Below, piece by piece: positions 39,252-49,946 of a DNA stretch of 64,000 bases. Source of the DNA: Nitrobacter sp. NHB1 (GTDB lineage Bacteria; Pseudomonadota; Alphaproteobacteria; Rhizobiales; Xanthobacteraceae); contig NZ_JBAMDA010000001.1 in assembly GCF_036964665.1 (NCBI RefSeq), positions 1,116,001-1,180,000 of the forward strand. Direction: 5' to 3'. Under the pieces are notes generated by a model that was given only the letters and a program-made list of their open reading frames with translations, searched no databases and was not told where the DNA came from. How positions within the stretch are numbered: position 1 is the stretch's first letter; each line of letters starts with the position of its first letter. The position numbers and the translations under genes were made by a program.

Positions 39252-41648
39252 TCAATCGTCCGGCTGGAGATCGTCAGCCGCGGGCGTGGCATCGATCGGG
39301 TGTGCCGGCCTGGGCCGGGTGCTGACATGCGCCGGTTTTTCACCGCCGACGGCGGGCGACCAGGGCCGGTCGACCTGATCGGGCCGGACGGCATTGACCG
39401 CAAAGTTGTGTTTTGCGCCGCCGAGGGCGGGATGAAAAGTGTGCAGCGGTTTTCCGCCCGCATCCCGCTCTAAAATATTGGAATCGATCACGTTCGTGAT
39501 GTTGGATCGATTCGACCCAAAATTATCATGATCCGGCGTTCGCCGCAGCGCCAGGGCGCCTTCCCGCCGCAGCCTGTCCTGATCGATGACCTGCGCAAGG
39601 CAGCCCTCCGGAGCCTGCCACGGCGTCACCATCACCTCCGCCCGCACGCAGTCGTCCTCCATCGCGTCCGCGCGCCGCGCCAGCGCGACAATTCCACCTC
39701 CGCTCACCTTAACCACGCAGCCCGCGTCGTCGCATGAGACGCCCTCTGCAAGCGTGGGGTCGGCAGGCCCACGTCCGTCCGCATCAGCGGCCAGCCATTC
39801 CCTGACCGTAAAGTTGTCTTTGGCCGTGCGGATGAGACGCAGCCGGCCGTCTCCGCCCCGCACGCCGACATTGTGGCCGTCGGCGGAGACCAGAATGTCC
39901 GGCTGCGTCACGGCAAGCGACCATGCGATCGCCAGCCCGATGATGGCCGCACCGCTCCAGCGCAGCGGCGTTCTGAGCAGTCCGAGCAGAACGATGCCCG
40001 CGGTCGCAGCGATCAGCGGCCCGGTTCCGAACGCCGCCATGCGGCCGATGGCGCCGGGCAACGCCGCCACCCATTGCGTGACCACGATCATCCATTCGAT
40101 GCCGATATCCATCAGCCGCCAGAACACACCGTCGAAACCGAACGGTATCGCAGCCAGTCCCAACAGCCCGGCCGGCATCACCAGTGCGGAGACCACCGGC
40201 ATTGCCAGCAGGTTTGCGACCACGCCGTACGGCGTCACGCGATGAAAATGGAACGCGGCATAGGGCGTCGTCGCAAGTCCGGCGACGAGCGACGCCAGTG
40301 TTAGCGTAACGATTTCGCGGCCGCCCCACAGTGCCGCCCGCGCCGTCGGCGAATGATCGGGCGTTGCGAACAATTTCGGCATCCCGACCTGGACCAGCGC
40401 CACGAGCCCGAGCGTCGCCGCGAACGACATTTGAAAGCTCGGATGCACCAGTGCCTCCGGCGCAATCGCGAGCACAATCATCGCCGCGACCGCCAGCGTG
40501 CGGAATGTGATGGCGCGCCGATCGACCATGATCGCGATCAGCACCACCGCCGTCATGAAGAACGAGCGCTGGGTCGCGACCTCGGCGCCCGACAGCAGGA
40601 GATAAAACGCGGCCGCGGCGAGCGCTGCCGCAGCCGACCATTTCTTGATCGGAAAGGTCGCCGTCAGCGCCGGGATCAGCGCCAGCAACGCGCGCACCGC
40701 GAAGAACACCACGCCGGCGACCACGGCCATGTGATAGCCGGAAATCGACAGCACATGGCCCAGCCCCGAAATGAACATCGCGTCGTTGACGGGCTTCGTG
40801 ATGGCGTCGCGCCGTCCGGTCAGGAGCGCGGTGGCAATCGCCCGGGAATCGCCGCTGAGAATGAGACGGATGCGGGCGTCGATGGCGTCGCGCAGTTCCT
40901 GCATCAGCGCGGCATAGCGCAGCGCGATCCCGCCGCCGCGCGGCGGATTCACGGTTTTGATGGCGCCCATGACAAAGCCGGAGGCGCCGATGCCCTGGAA
41001 ATACATGTCGCGCGCGAAATCGTAGCTTCCGGGCCGCAAAGCTGTGAGCGGCGGCTGCAACCGCGCTTTCAATTCCACGAAACTGCCGACGGCCGGCGCG
41101 GTGCCCTTCCTGACCGACAGCCGCACGCGATCCAGTTTGACGTGCCGCCACGGATCGTCCATCCGGACGACGCGCAGAACAAATCTGTCGGTGCGCTCGC
41201 GCACCTCTCGGGTTTCGACGAAGCCCCTGATTAGCGGCGAATACATCGGCCGCGTCAGGACGACGTGTCCAACCCGTGCCGTTTTCACCGTGGCGACGGC
41301 AAAACCCGCGGCCATTGCTGCGATCACCACGGCGGCTGGAAACAGCCGATGCCGACGCAGTAACAGCGCCGCAACACAAAGGGCCCCCGCAGTCGCAACG
41401 ACAACCCAGGCTATCGGCTCGTGATCGGCCGAAAAATAGATCGCAATGCCTGCGCCGAATGCCACCGGCACCCAGGGCAACAGCCGCCCGGCTCCCGCTT
41501 CCGCGCGCGCCCAGTCTCGCAGCCGTGCCACAAGTGCCGGCAAAGTGCCCGAAGGCGTTTGTGAGGGACTGGCAGCGACCGCTTGCCGCGACGGCCACGT
41601 TCCTGCGTATCCCCCTGTCCGATCCCGAGCCCTGCCCCGCTCCGGCAT
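39252..41648 (-). CDS. comEC: ComEC/Rec2-family competence membrane protein with in-frame repeat insertion
   Basis: A 798-aa polytopic membrane protein. The N-terminal DUF4131-like region has helices around residues 60-120. The competence domain has ATALLTGRRDAITKPVNDAMFISGLGHVLSISGYHMAVV near residue 275-315, then many helices. No complete metallo-beta-lactamase domain follows. Family role: DNA passage across the inner membrane. Residues about 705-743 (DNFGSNRSNITNVIDSNILE to HPALGG) are translated from a dispersed type-1 repeat, while the flanks (GALALRRT before, FAVNAVRP and RPWSPAVGG after) read as one natural protein. Confidence 0.88.
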   Translation of the reverse strand: MPERGRARDRTGGYAGTWPSRQAVAASPSQTPSGTLPALVARLRDWARAEAGAGRLLPWVPVAFGAGIAIYFSADHEPIAWVVVATAGALCVAALLLRRHRLFPAAVVIAAMAAGFAVATVKTARVGHVVLTRPMYSPLIRGFVETREVRERTDRFVLRVVRMDDPWRHVKLDRVRLSVRKGTAPAVGSFVELKARLQPPLTALRPGSYDFARDMYFQGIGASGFVMGAIKTVNPPRGGGIALRYAALMQELRDAIDARIRLILSGDSRAIATALLTGRRDAITKPVNDAMFISGLGHVLSISGYHMAVVAGVVFFAVRALLALIPALTATFPIKKWSAAAALAAAAFYLLLSGAEVATQRSFFMTAVVLIAIMVDRRAITFRTLAVAAMIVLAIAPEALVHPSFQMSFAATLGLVALVQVGMPKLFATPDHSPTARAALWGGREIVTLTLASLVAGLATTPYAAFHFHRVTPYGVVANLLAMPVVSALVMPAGLLGLAAIPFGFDGVFWRLMDIGIEWMIVVTQWVAALPGAIGRMAAFGTGPLIAATAGIVLLGLLRTPLRWSGAAIIGLAIAWSLAVTQPDILVSADGHNVGVRGGDGRLRLIRTAKDNFTVREWLAADADGRGPADPTLAEGVSCDDAGCVVKVSGGGIVALARRADAMEDDCVRAEVMVTPWQAPEGCLAQVIDQDRLRREGALALRRTPDHDNFGSNRSNITNVIDSNILERDAGGKPLHTFHPALGGAKHNFAVNAVRPDQVDRPWSPAVGGEKPAHVSTRPRPAHPIDATPAADDLQPDD
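39421..39535 (-). repeat. Type-1 palindromic repeat, copy inside comEC
   Basis: On the minus strand it reads ATAATTTTGGGTCGAATCGATCC, then GTGATCGATTCCAATATTTTAGAG, GCGGGCGGAAAACCGCTGCACACTTTTC and CATCCCGCCCTCGG. This matches 53761-53870 over its whole length with scattered substitutions. The length keeps the comEC frame open with no stop. Confidence 0.88.
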
Positions 41649-41678
41649 CCGGCCACTCCTCGCGCCCTCGCCGCGATG

Positions 41679-41784
41679 CTAGAGCCTTTCCGCTTCTGAT
41701 GGAATCAGAAGCGGGGCTCTATGATTTTTATTTGACGCGTTTTCTTCACGCGAACCGGGATCCACTTCGCTCGAAAACGCTATA
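41679..41784. repeat. Type-2 palindromic repeat, copy B
   Basis: CTAGAGCC ... CGCTTCTGA-TGGAA-TCAGAAGCG ... GCGTTTTC ... GAAAACGC. Nearly identical to 28262-28369. It fills the gap between comEC and glnS. Confidence 0.88.
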
Positions 41785-41836
41785 ACGGAAGAGACCGCGC
41801 AAGGAACAGTGGAACGGATGCGGAATACTGGCGAAA

Positions 41837-43516
41837 TCAGGAGCCGGACGCCGCGACCTTGGCCCAGGTGTCGCGCAGGCCGACCGTCCGGTTGAACACC
41901 AACCGGCCGGGCGACGAATCCCGGTCCCGGCAGAAATAGCCCTGCCGTTCGAACTGCACTGCGCCCTCGGTATCGTCGCTGGCAAGCGCGGGCTCGACCA
42001 TGCAGCCGGACAAAGTCTCCAGCGATTGCGGATTGAGTTCGGATGCAAAGTTCGCGGCGTCGGGTTGCGCCGTTTCAAACAGATGACCGTAGAGTCTGAT
42101 CTCGGCCGGCACGGCCTCGGCTGCACTCACCCAATGCATCGTGGCCTTCACCTTGCGGCCGTCGGGCGCGTTGCCGCCTTTGGTCGCGGGGTCGTAGGTG
42201 CAGCGGAGTTCGACCACTTCGCCCGCCGCGTTCTTGATGACATCGCGGCAGGTGATGAAATAGGCGTAACGCAGCCGCACTTCCTTGCCCGGTGAAAGGC
42301 GGAAGAACTTCTTCGGCGGGTTCTCCATGAAATCATCCTGCTCGATATAAAGTTCGCGCCCGAACCGGATCCGTCGCGTGCCCCGCGATGCATCGTCGGG
42401 GTGATTGACCGCCTCAAGCTCCTCGCTCTCGCCTTCCGGATAGTTCTCGATCACGATCTTGAGTGGACGCAAGACGGCCATGCGACGCGGTGCGCTCCTG
42501 TTGAGAGTCTCGCGGACCGCAAAATCAAACATTCCGATGTCGACGGTGCTGTTGGCCTTGGCAACGCCGATCCGCTTGATGAACTCGCGTAGCGCCGCGG
42601 CCGGCACACCGCGCCGCTGCAGGCCCGCAAGCGTCGGCATCCGTGGATCATCCCAGCCCGAGACGTGACCGCCACGGACGAGTTCGGTCAGGATCCGCTT
42701 CGACAACAGGGTGTGCGTGACATTGAGCCGTGCGAATTCGTACTGATGCGGCCGCGACGGCACTGGAAGGTTGTCGAGAAACCAGTCATAGAGCGGCCGG
42801 TGATCCTCGAACTCCAGCGTGCAGATCGAATGCGTGATGTGTTCGATCGAATCCGATTGCCCATGGGCAAAATCGTAACTCGGATAGATATTCCACGCCG
42901 TGCCCGTGCGTGGATGAGGGGCATGGAGGATCCGGTAAAGCACGGGATCGCGCAGGTTGATGTTGCCCGACGCCATATCAATCCTGGCACGCAGAACCCG
43001 CGCACCATTGGGAAATTCTCCGGCCCGCATCCGCGCGAACAGGTCGAGATTTTCATCGACCGGCCGGTCGCGGAACGGACTGTCCCTGCCGGGCTCGGTC
43101 AGCGTGCCGCGCGCCAGCCGGATCTCCTCCTGCGACTGGTCATCGACGTAGGCCTTGCCCGCGCGAATGAGGTGCTGCGCCCAGGCGTAGAGCTGCTCGA
43201 AATAGTCCGAGGCATAGTGAAGGTTCTTCCTCCAATCGAAGCCGAGCCAGCGGACGTCGCGCTGGATCGCGTCGATGTATTCCTGTTCCTCCCTGGCCGG
43301 ATTGGTGTCGTCGAAACGCAGGTGGCAGCATCCGCCGAATTCCTCGGCGATGCCGAAATTCAGGCAGATCGATTTGGCATGTCCCAGATGCAGATAGCCG
43401 TTCGGCTCCGGCGGGAACCGGGTGACGACGCTGTTGTGCTTTCCGGACGCGAGATCGGCCGCCACGATATCGCGTATGAAATCCCGGCCCGCATCCGCGG
43501 TCGATTCGTCAGTCAT
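41837..43516 (-). CDS. glnS: Glutaminyl-tRNA synthetase
   Basis: Class I synthetase charging tRNA-Gln, 559 aa from [16 protein letters not shown]. The HIGH signature is [43 protein letters not shown] follows, and the KMSKS-equivalent is [14 protein letters not shown]. The C-terminal anticodon-binding beta-barrels are intact. Many alphaproteobacteria lack GlnRS and use GatCAB, but members of this family keep one. It is divergent from gltX, whose start is about 170 bases away. A longer frame to 43699 exists but is not family-like. Confidence 0.96.
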   Translation of the reverse strand: MTDESTADAGRDFIRDIVAADLASGKHNSVVTRFPPEPNGYLHLGHAKSICLNFGIAEEFGGCCHLRFDDTNPAREEQEYIDAIQRDVRWLGFDWRKNLHYASDYFEQLYAWAQHLIRAGKAYVDDQSQEEIRLARGTLTEPGRDSPFRDRPVDENLDLFARMRAGEFPNGARVLRARIDMASGNINLRDPVLYRILHAPHPRTGTAWNIYPSYDFAHGQSDSIEHITHSICTLEFEDHRPLYDWFLDNLPVPSRPHQYEFARLNVTHTLLSKRILTELVRGGHVSGWDDPRMPTLAGLQRRGVPAAALREFIKRIGVAKANSTVDIGMFDFAVRETLNRSAPRRMAVLRPLKIVIENYPEGESEELEAVNHPDDASRGTRRIRFGRELYIEQDDFMENPPKKFFRLSPGKEVRLRYAYFITCRDVIKNAAGEVVELRCTYDPATKGGNAPDGRKVKATMHWVSAAEAVPAEIRLYGHLFETAQPDAANFASELNPQSLETLSGCMVEPALASDDTEGAVQFERQGYFCRDRDSSPGRLVFNRTVGLRDTWAKVAASGS

Positions 43517-43689
43517 TGTGTGCCTTTCAAAGCTGAGCCTATGTGCCAAATCCGCAAGCGCCCGCCAAGGGCCGAGATACTGGCCGTTTTGCGGGAACGG
43601 CAGGCCCGTATCGGCTCGCAGCCTTTCATGCGAATCCCGGGTGTGATAAAGGCCCGCCGATACCGTCTCTGAAAGTTTGATCCCCGAAA

Positions 43690-45114
43690 ATGACCGCACC
43701 CGTCGTCACCCGTTTCGCTCCGTCACCGACCGGTTTTCTTCACATCGGGGGCGCACGAACCGCGCTGTTCAATTGGCTCTACGCGCGCAAGTACGGCGGC
43801 AGGATGCTGCTTCGGATCGAGGACACCGATCGCGCGCGCTCCACGACGGCGGCAATCGAGGCTATCCTTGACGGGCTCAAATGGCTGGGAATCGACTGGG
43901 ACGACGATGTCGTGTACCAATTTTCCCGCGTCGCACGGCATCGCGACATCGCCGAGCAATTGCTTGCCGAAGGCAAGGCTTACCGATGCTATGCGACGCC
44001 GGAAGAGCTGGCCGAGATGCGGGACAAGGCGCGCGCCGAGGGCCGCACTAAGCTTTACGACGGCCGCTGGCGCGACCGCGATCCGTCGGAAGCCCCGCCT
44101 GACCTCAAGCCGACCATTCGCCTCAAGGCGCCTCTGATCGGCGAGACCGTGATCGAGGACCAGGTTCAGGGGCGTGTTGTCTGGCAGAACGAGAACCTCG
44201 ACGACCTCGTGCTGCTGCGGGGCGACGGCACCCCGACTTACATGCTCGCGGTCGTGGTCGACGATCATGACATGGGAGTGACGCACGTCATTCGCGGCGA
44301 CGACCACCTTATCAATGCCGCCCGCCAAAAGCAGATCTACGATACCCTCGGATGGGCTCTCCCAACGATGGCCCACATTCCCCTCATCCACGGCCCCGAC
44401 GGATCGAAGCTCTCGAAGCGCCACGGCGCGCTGGGGGTGGATGCCTACCGCGCCATGGGATATCTGCCGGCGGCACTCCGCAACTATCTGGTCCGGCTCG
44501 GCTGGAGCCATGGCGATCAGGAGATTTTCTCCACACAGGAAATGATCGACGCGTTCGACCTGTCCGCGATCGGACGATCCGCGGCGCGCTTCGACTTTGC
44601 CAAACTCGAAAATCTCAACGGCCACTATATCCGCAATTGTGACGATCACGTTCTTGTAAACCTGTTCCAGGATGCGCTCGATTACGTTCCCCGCGGAGCG
44701 GACCTCAAACCGAAACTCAACGATGTCACGCGAGCGCAACTGCTGCGCGCGATGCCCGGACTCAAGGAACGAGCTAAAACCCTGATCGAACTGATCGACA
44801 GCGCCAGGTTTATCTTCGCCGATCGGCCGTTGACACTAGACGCCAAAGCCATCCCGTTGTTGACCCCGGAGACTCGCGCGCTGATCGGCAGACTCCGCGC
44901 AACGCTTGAATCGGTGACATCGTGGAGCGCGGAGACCACCGAAGCCGCGATGCGAACTTTTGCCGAGCAAAACAACCTGAAACTCGGCGCCATCGCGCAA
45001 CCGCTTCGCATCGCCTTGACGGGACGAACGACCTCGCCAGGCATATTCGACGTCCTCGCCGTGCTTGGAAAACAGACGTGTCTGGCTCGGCTTGACGATC
45101 AGGTCTCGCCGTAA
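43690..45114 (+). CDS. gltX: Glutamyl-tRNA synthetase
   Basis: Class I synthetase of 474 aa. The HIGH region is [47 protein letters not shown] follows, and the KMSKS-type motif is [20 protein letters not shown]. Anticodon-binding helical domains complete the C-terminus. It charges tRNA-Glu and supplies precursors for tetrapyrroles. It is followed by gltA on the same strand after a 144-base gap with no T-tailed terminator. Confidence 0.97.
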   Translation: MTAPVVTRFAPSPTGFLHIGGARTALFNWLYARKYGGRMLLRIEDTDRARSTTAAIEAILDGLKWLGIDWDDDVVYQFSRVARHRDIAEQLLAEGKAYRCYATPEELAEMRDKARAEGRTKLYDGRWRDRDPSEAPPDLKPTIRLKAPLIGETVIEDQVQGRVVWQNENLDDLVLLRGDGTPTYMLAVVVDDHDMGVTHVIRGDDHLINAARQKQIYDTLGWALPTMAHIPLIHGPDGSKLSKRHGALGVDAYRAMGYLPAALRNYLVRLGWSHGDQEIFSTQEMIDAFDLSAIGRSAARFDFAKLENLNGHYIRNCDDHVLVNLFQDALDYVPRGADLKPKLNDVTRAQLLRAMPGLKERAKTLIELIDSARFIFADRPLTLDAKAIPLLTPETRALIGRLRATLESVTSWSAETTEAAMRTFAEQNNLKLGAIAQPLRIALTGRTTSPGIFDVLAVLGKQTCLARLDDQVSP

Positions 45115-45258
45115 CACCGACCACCGATTTTTGGCGATCTTGCGATGCACACAGCAATACGATACCCATTGCGCGGCGCTTCTGGAATGACCGACTCGTC
45201 TCTCTAGCTCATCGAGAGAACTAGCCGGCCCGCAACGATATCATCGGGGGGCTTCGCG

Positions 45259-46554
45259 ATGAACGCAACAAAAACCGCAACGCTGACGGTCGACGACAAG
45301 ACCTACGAGTTTCCTGTTTTGAGCGGCACAGTCGGACCGGACGTCATCGACATCGCCAAGCTTTATGCACATGCAGGCATGTTCACCTATGATCCTGCCT
45401 TCACGTCCACCGCCAGTTGCCAATCCAAGATCACTTATATCGACGGTGACGCAGGCGTGCTCGAATATCGCGGTTATCCGATCGAGCAGCTCGCGGAAAA
45501 CGGCGATTTCCTCGAGACCTGTTATCTGCTGCTCTACGGTGAACTGCCCACCAGGTCGCAGAAATCCGATTTCGACCAGCGTGTCATTCACCACACCATG
45601 GTTCACGAGCAAATGACGCGGTTCTTCCAGAGCTTCCGCCGCGACGCTCACCCCATGGCGGTCATGGTAGCTGCTGTCGGCGCACTCGCCGCTTTCTATC
45701 ACGACTCCACCGACATCAACGATTCCAAGCAACGCATGATCGCGTCCATGCGCATGATCGCGAAAATGCCGACACTGGCTGCGATGGCCTACAAATACAC
45801 CATCGGCCAGCCGTTCATTTATCCGAAGAATTCGCTGAGCTTTGCCGAGAATTTCCTCCAGATGTGCTTCGCCGTGCCGTGCGAGGACTACGAGATCAAC
45901 CCCGTTCTGGCGGGCGCGCTCGACACAATCTTCATCCTGCATGCCGACCACGAGCAGAACGCCTCGACATCGACCGTGCGCATCGCGGGTTCGTCGGGCG
46001 CGAATCCGTTCGCGTGTATCGCCGCGGGCATCGCCTGCCTGTGGGGACCCGCGCACGGCGGCGCCAATGAGGCAGCCTTGGCCATGCTCTCCGACATCGG
46101 AACGGTCGACAGGATTCCCGACTTCATAGCGAGGGTGAAGGACAAAAACAGCGATGTCCGCCTGATGGGCTTCGGACACCGGGTCTACAAGAACTACGAT
46201 CCGCGCGCCAAGATCATGCAGAAGGTGTGTCACGCGGTGCTCGATGAGACCGGCCACGGCGACGATCCGATGCTCAAGGTGGCGCTGGAGCTTGAGAAGA
46301 TCGCCCTGAACGATCAGTATTTCATCGATCGCAAGCTGTATCCGAACGTCGATTTCTATTCGGGCATCACGCTGAAAGCGATGGGCTTCCCGACCTCGAT
46401 GTTCACGGTTCTGTTCGCCGTCGCGCGCACTGTCGGCTGGATCAGCCAGTGGAGCGAGATGATCGAGGATCCGCAGCAGAAGATTGGCCGCCCGCGGCAG
46501 CTTTATACCGGCGCGGCGCGGCGCGATTACGTCGATATGGCCGACCGAAAATAA
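45259..46554 (+). CDS. gltA: Citrate synthase (type II)
   Basis: First enzyme of the tricarboxylic acid cycle, 431 aa. Active-site histidines and aspartate are in [16 protein letters not shown] and [18 protein letters not shown]; the aspartate lies later in [20 protein letters not shown]. The N-terminal extension of about 50 residues is that of hexameric, NADH-sensitive Gram-negative enzymes. A strong purine-rich ribosome site (GGGGGG) precedes the ATG. Confidence 0.97.
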   Translation: MNATKTATLTVDDKTYEFPVLSGTVGPDVIDIAKLYAHAGMFTYDPAFTSTASCQSKITYIDGDAGVLEYRGYPIEQLAENGDFLETCYLLLYGELPTRSQKSDFDQRVIHHTMVHEQMTRFFQSFRRDAHPMAVMVAAVGALAAFYHDSTDINDSKQRMIASMRMIAKMPTLAAMAYKYTIGQPFIYPKNSLSFAENFLQMCFAVPCEDYEINPVLAGALDTIFILHADHEQNASTSTVRIAGSSGANPFACIAAGIACLWGPAHGGANEAALAMLSDIGTVDRIPDFIARVKDKNSDVRLMGFGHRVYKNYDPRAKIMQKVCHAVLDETGHGDDPMLKVALELEKIALNDQYFIDRKLYPNVDFYSGITLKAMGFPTSMFTVLFAVARTVGWISQWSEMIEDPQQKIGRPRQLYTGAARRDYVDMADRK

Positions 46555-46615
46555 GCTCTCGAAATGAGGCGAGGCCGGATGCTGCTACGGACCCGCTCAT
46601 CCTTTTCTTTACGCA

Positions 46616-47809
46616 CTACTCCGGTCCGCGGGACGCGCGCATTGTTTCAAGGACGATGTCCGCCGCGCGCTCGCTCGGCGAGCGCTGTCCCGTTTCCATA
46701 ATCGCATCGAGCGTGGCAAACGCCTCGAGCTGACGCAGCCGCAGCGGCGAGTCTGTCAGAATGTCTCGAAGCGCCGGCGCAAGATTCCCGGGCGTACAGG
46801 TTTCCTGAAGAAATTCGGGAATGACGTTTTCACCAATCACGAGATTGGCCAGAATGACCGATGACGTGCGGATCACGCGTTGTGCGATCCAGGCCTCCAC
46901 TGCGCCCCCCCTGTAGGCGGTAACCATCGGCACGCCCGCGAGCGCCAACTCGAGTGTGACGGTTCCTGATTTCGTGAGGGCTGCACGGGCGACACGAAAC
47001 GCCGCTTGTTTGCCCTGCTCGCCAACGACGATTCGGGGTTGCAGCGGCCAGTTCGCGACTGCCACTTTCACCTTCTCGATCAGATGCGGCATCGTCAGCA
47101 GCACCACATCCATCGCGCCGGCGTCCGCCTGTAGCGCACGCAACGTCTCGCCGAACACCGCCATGTGATGATCAATCTCGCTGCGCCGGCTTCCGGGCAA
47201 TACCAGAAGCACCGGCGGCGGCGCATCGCGCCGCTGGCGTTCCTGTGCGTCCGGTCGCAGCATTCCGACCTGCTCGGTCAGCGGATGCCCGACATAGGTG
47301 CAAGGCGGACCTCCGAGCCTGCGATATTCTTCCGGCTCAAACGGCAGCAGCGCCAGCACATGATCCACATAGCGACGCATGGCCCGCGCTCGACCGGGCC
47401 GCCACGCCCACACCGAGGGCGAGACGTAGTCCACTATCGGCAGGGCCGGTCGCCGCGCACGCACCCGTCGCGCCACGCGATGGGTGAAGTCGGGACTGTC
47501 GATAATGACGAGCATGTCGGGCGCAGCCGCGATCACGGCATCGGCGGTGTCGCGTATCCGCCGCAGGATCATGGGAAGCTGCTTCACCACGGCCGCTAAT
47601 CCCATGATCGACAGATCTTCGATCGGAAACAACGACACCAGGCCTTCGCGCGCCATTGACCGGCCGCCGACGCCTTCGAACCGCACGGCACCATCGAGCC
47701 GCCACCGCAGGGCTTTCATCAGGCTGGAACCGAGGCGGTCGCCCGACTCCTCCGTCGCGATGAGAAATATCCGTCGCGAGCGATTTGCAGCGGTCCCGTC
47801 CGCCATCAC
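46616..47809 (-). CDS. lpxB: Lipid A disaccharide synthase
   Basis: Glycosyltransferase family 19 enzyme, 397 aa, joining 2,3-diacylglucosamine 1-phosphate and UDP-diacylglucosamine. Motifs are IATEESGDRLGSSLMKAL at the N-terminus, VDYVSPSVWAWRPGRARAM, PCTYVGHPLTEQ and LLVLPGSRRSEIDHHM. A segment VPMVTAYRGG near the C-terminus is also typical. The start overlaps the lpxI stop, and it is the last gene of the outer-membrane cluster in this run. Confidence 0.96.
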   Translation of the reverse strand: MMADGTAANRSRRIFLIATEESGDRLGSSLMKALRWRLDGAVRFEGVGGRSMAREGLVSLFPIEDLSIMGLAAVVKQLPMILRRIRDTADAVIAAAPDMLVIIDSPDFTHRVARRVRARRPALPIVDYVSPSVWAWRPGRARAMRRYVDHVLALLPFEPEEYRRLGGPPCTYVGHPLTEQVGMLRPDAQERQRRDAPPPVLLVLPGSRRSEIDHHMAVFGETLRALQADAGAMDVVLLTMPHLIEKVKVAVANWPLQPRIVVGEQGKQAAFRVARAALTKSGTVTLELALAGVPMVTAYRGGAVEAWIAQRVIRTSSVILANLVIGENVIPEFLQETCTPGNLAPALRDILTDSPLRLRQLEAFATLDAIMETGQRSPSERAADIVLETMRASRGPE

Positions 47810-48663
47810 GCAGGCAGTCCGACAACGAACAGGCTTGACGCATCCGCCGCGCCGACCAGCGCCTGCGGTTCGGCAACCAGCGTATTGCCGGCGACGACGG
47901 CCATACCGGCGAGTCCGGCGGCGGCCGTATTCTCGACGGTTCGCGGACCCAGCGTCGGAAGGTCGTAGCGCAAGTCCTGCCCGTTCTTCGGCGCCTTCAC
48001 CAGCACGCCGCGCGCGGCTTTGGCGCGGATTCGTCCCTCGGTGCGCAGTTGGGCGATACGAGCCAACAGCGCATCCGTTCCCTCGATGCCTTCCACGCCG
48101 ACCACATGCCCGTCGATCACCACGGCGGCCTGCCCGATGTCAAACGGACTGAGGGCGCGCAGCACGTCCAGCCCCTTCGCTATGTCTGCCGAAGCGGATT
48201 GGTCCGGCGTCTTCCGGGTCAGGCATCCAGCCGGCATCAGCAGATCCGGGGCAATGTCCCTAATACCTACCATTCGAAAACCGTCGCGCTCGAGGATGCG
48301 GCCGATCCCAGACAGCAAATGGTCATCGCCGCCGCGAAATGCCGCCAGAACATGTCCCATCGCCCGAACAGTCCCCCAGTCCAGGCGAATCTCCGACAGC
48401 GCCGGGCGAACCAGCGTTCCGATGAAAACCAGATCGTGGCAATTTTCGGCACGCAGCAGACGGACAACCTTCCCGATCTGGCCGACCGCAATCCAGTGAT
48501 GTCGGAACTGCGACACCTTCTCCGGATCGCAAACGCCCTTCAATGCGAAAAAAACCGGTTTGATGCCTCGCGCCAAAAGCGAATCCGCAACCGCGAACGG
48601 CAGCACTCCGCCTCCGGCAATCAAGCCAATCGGCGAAGAGATATCCGAAACGCGATTAGTCAT
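47806..48663 (-). CDS. lpxI: UDP-2,3-diacylglucosamine pyrophosphatase LpxI
   Basis: A 285-aa protein of the LpxI (DUF1009) family, which replaces LpxH in alphaproteobacteria for hydrolysing UDP-2,3-diacylglucosamine. Motifs are IGLIAGGGVLPFAVADSLLARG at the N-terminus and VLVKAPKNGQDLRYDLPTLGPRTVENTAAAGLAGMAVVAGNTLV at the C-terminus. It overlaps lpxB by four bases and is 18 bases downstream of lpxA, giving the complete LpxA-LpxI-LpxB order. Confidence 0.95.
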   Translation of the reverse strand: MTNRVSDISSPIGLIAGGGVLPFAVADSLLARGIKPVFFALKGVCDPEKVSQFRHHWIAVGQIGKVVRLLRAENCHDLVFIGTLVRPALSEIRLDWGTVRAMGHVLAAFRGGDDHLLSGIGRILERDGFRMVGIRDIAPDLLMPAGCLTRKTPDQSASADIAKGLDVLRALSPFDIGQAAVVIDGHVVGVEGIEGTDALLARIAQLRTEGRIRAKAARGVLVKAPKNGQDLRYDLPTLGPRTVENTAAAGLAGMAVVAGNTLVAEPQALVGAADASSLFVVGLPA

Positions 48664-48681
48664 GGCTCGCCGACGACTCCG

Positions 48682-49488
48682 CTATGCAGATTTATTTGCA
48701 CCGTCCTCCGGCAAACACAAAGGGCGATGCTTACCCTCGCCGATGAACGTCAGGATCTCCGCAATGGCCGGATCGTCCGACGCACAGGCTTGAACGCGCT
48801 CGAGGCGCTCTGCAAACAGACCCGGCCCGTAAAACAGCTCCTGATAGAAGGACCTGACCTTGGCGAGACGCTCGCGGGTGAACTTGCGGCGCCTCATGCC
48901 GACAACGTTGAGACCCTCGAGGTGCCCATGCTGGCCGTTGACGAAGCCATAAGGAATCACATCGCCGCGAATGCCGGTGAGGCCGCCGATCATGGCTTGT
49001 CTGCCGATACGCGCGAACTGATGCACCGCCGAAAGACCGCCGATATAGACGTTATCTCCGACCTTGCAGTGCCCTCCCAACGTTGCCGAGTTGGCAAAGA
49101 TCACGTCATCGCCGACCTGGCAGTCGTGGCCGACATGACTGTAACTCATGAAGAACCCGCGGGCACCGACGCGGGTAACGCCGACATCCTTGGGGCTGCC
49201 GACGTTCATCGTCACGCTTTCGCGGATCGTGCAGCCGTCACCGATCTCGAGACGCGTCGGCTCGTTCCGGTAACCCATATCCTGTGGCGCGCCGCCAAGC
49301 GCGGCGAACGGATAGATCGTGCAATTTGCCCCGATGGTCGTGTGGCCCGTGACGGACACATGCGATATCAGGCGGCAATTCGGGCCGAGGACGACGTGAG
49401 GGCCGACCGTGCAGAACGGCCCGATCTCGGTCGCCTCTCCGATCACGGCACCATCTTCAATCCGTGCGGTAGCGTCGATCTTGCTCAT
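48682..49488 (-). CDS. lpxA: UDP-N-acetylglucosamine acyltransferase
   Basis: First enzyme of lipid A synthesis, 268 aa from [22 protein letters not shown] left-handed beta-helix of hexapeptide repeats occupies most of the protein (IGPFCTVGPHVVLGPNC, ISHVSVTGHTTIGANC, VGDDVIFANSATLGGHCKVGDNVYIGGLSAVHQFARIG). The catalytic His lies in the SHVGHDCQVG region. The C-terminal alpha-helical region (KFTRERLAKVRSFYQEL) supports trimerisation. The start overlaps the fabZ stop as ATGA. Confidence 0.96.
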   Translation of the reverse strand: MSKIDATARIEDGAVIGEATEIGPFCTVGPHVVLGPNCRLISHVSVTGHTTIGANCTIYPFAALGGAPQDMGYRNEPTRLEIGDGCTIRESVTMNVGSPKDVGVTRVGARGFFMSYSHVGHDCQVGDDVIFANSATLGGHCKVGDNVYIGGLSAVHQFARIGRQAMIGGLTGIRGDVIPYGFVNGQHGHLEGLNVVGMRRRKFTRERLAKVRSFYQELFYGPGLFAERLERVQACASDDPAIAEILTFIGEGKHRPLCLPEDGANKSA

Positions 49489-49943
49489 CAGTCGGTCAGC
49501 ATCGCGCCGACGTCGGCTTCGGCGACGGTCGCGCCATTCACCTTCGCGTCGCCGTGAAACCACCACATCGTCTTGCGGCGACCGATGCTGCGCATGTGAT
49601 ATTCGACGATATCGCCCGGCATCACCGGCTTGCGGAACTTGCACTTGTCGATGGTCAGGAAATAAACCGCGCGAGGCTTTTCGGTGCCCTCTACCGACGT
49701 GATGCCGATGACACCCGCCGTCTGCGCCATCCCCTCGATCATCAACACCCCCGGATAGACCGGTCGTTCCGGAAAGTGCCCCTGGAACGCAGGCTCATTG
49801 ATCGTGACGTTCTTCACGCCGATACCGCTGTGATCGGCGCGAATGTTGATGACCCGGTCGATCAGCAGGAATGGATAACGATGAGGGAGAGTTTTGAGAA
49901 TGGTGGCAATGTCCACCTCCTCGAACTTGATCGGCGACTCCAT
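49488..49943 (-). CDS. fabZ: 3-hydroxyacyl-ACP dehydratase FabZ
   Basis: Hot-dog-fold dehydratase of fatty acid synthesis, 151 aa. The catalytic His and Glu are in [25 protein letters not shown]. It feeds hydroxyacyl and acyl chains to phospholipid and lipid A synthesis. It is between lpxD (three bases upstream) and lpxA (overlapping), the usual arrangement in Gram-negative bacteria. Confidence 0.97.
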   Translation of the reverse strand: MESPIKFEEVDIATILKTLPHRYPFLLIDRVINIRADHSGIGVKNVTINEPAFQGHFPERPVYPGVLMIEGMAQTAGVIGITSVEGTEKPRAVYFLTIDKCKFRKPVMPGDIVEYHMRSIGRRKTMWWFHGDAKVNGATVAEADVGAMLTD

Positions 49944-49946
49944 TAC

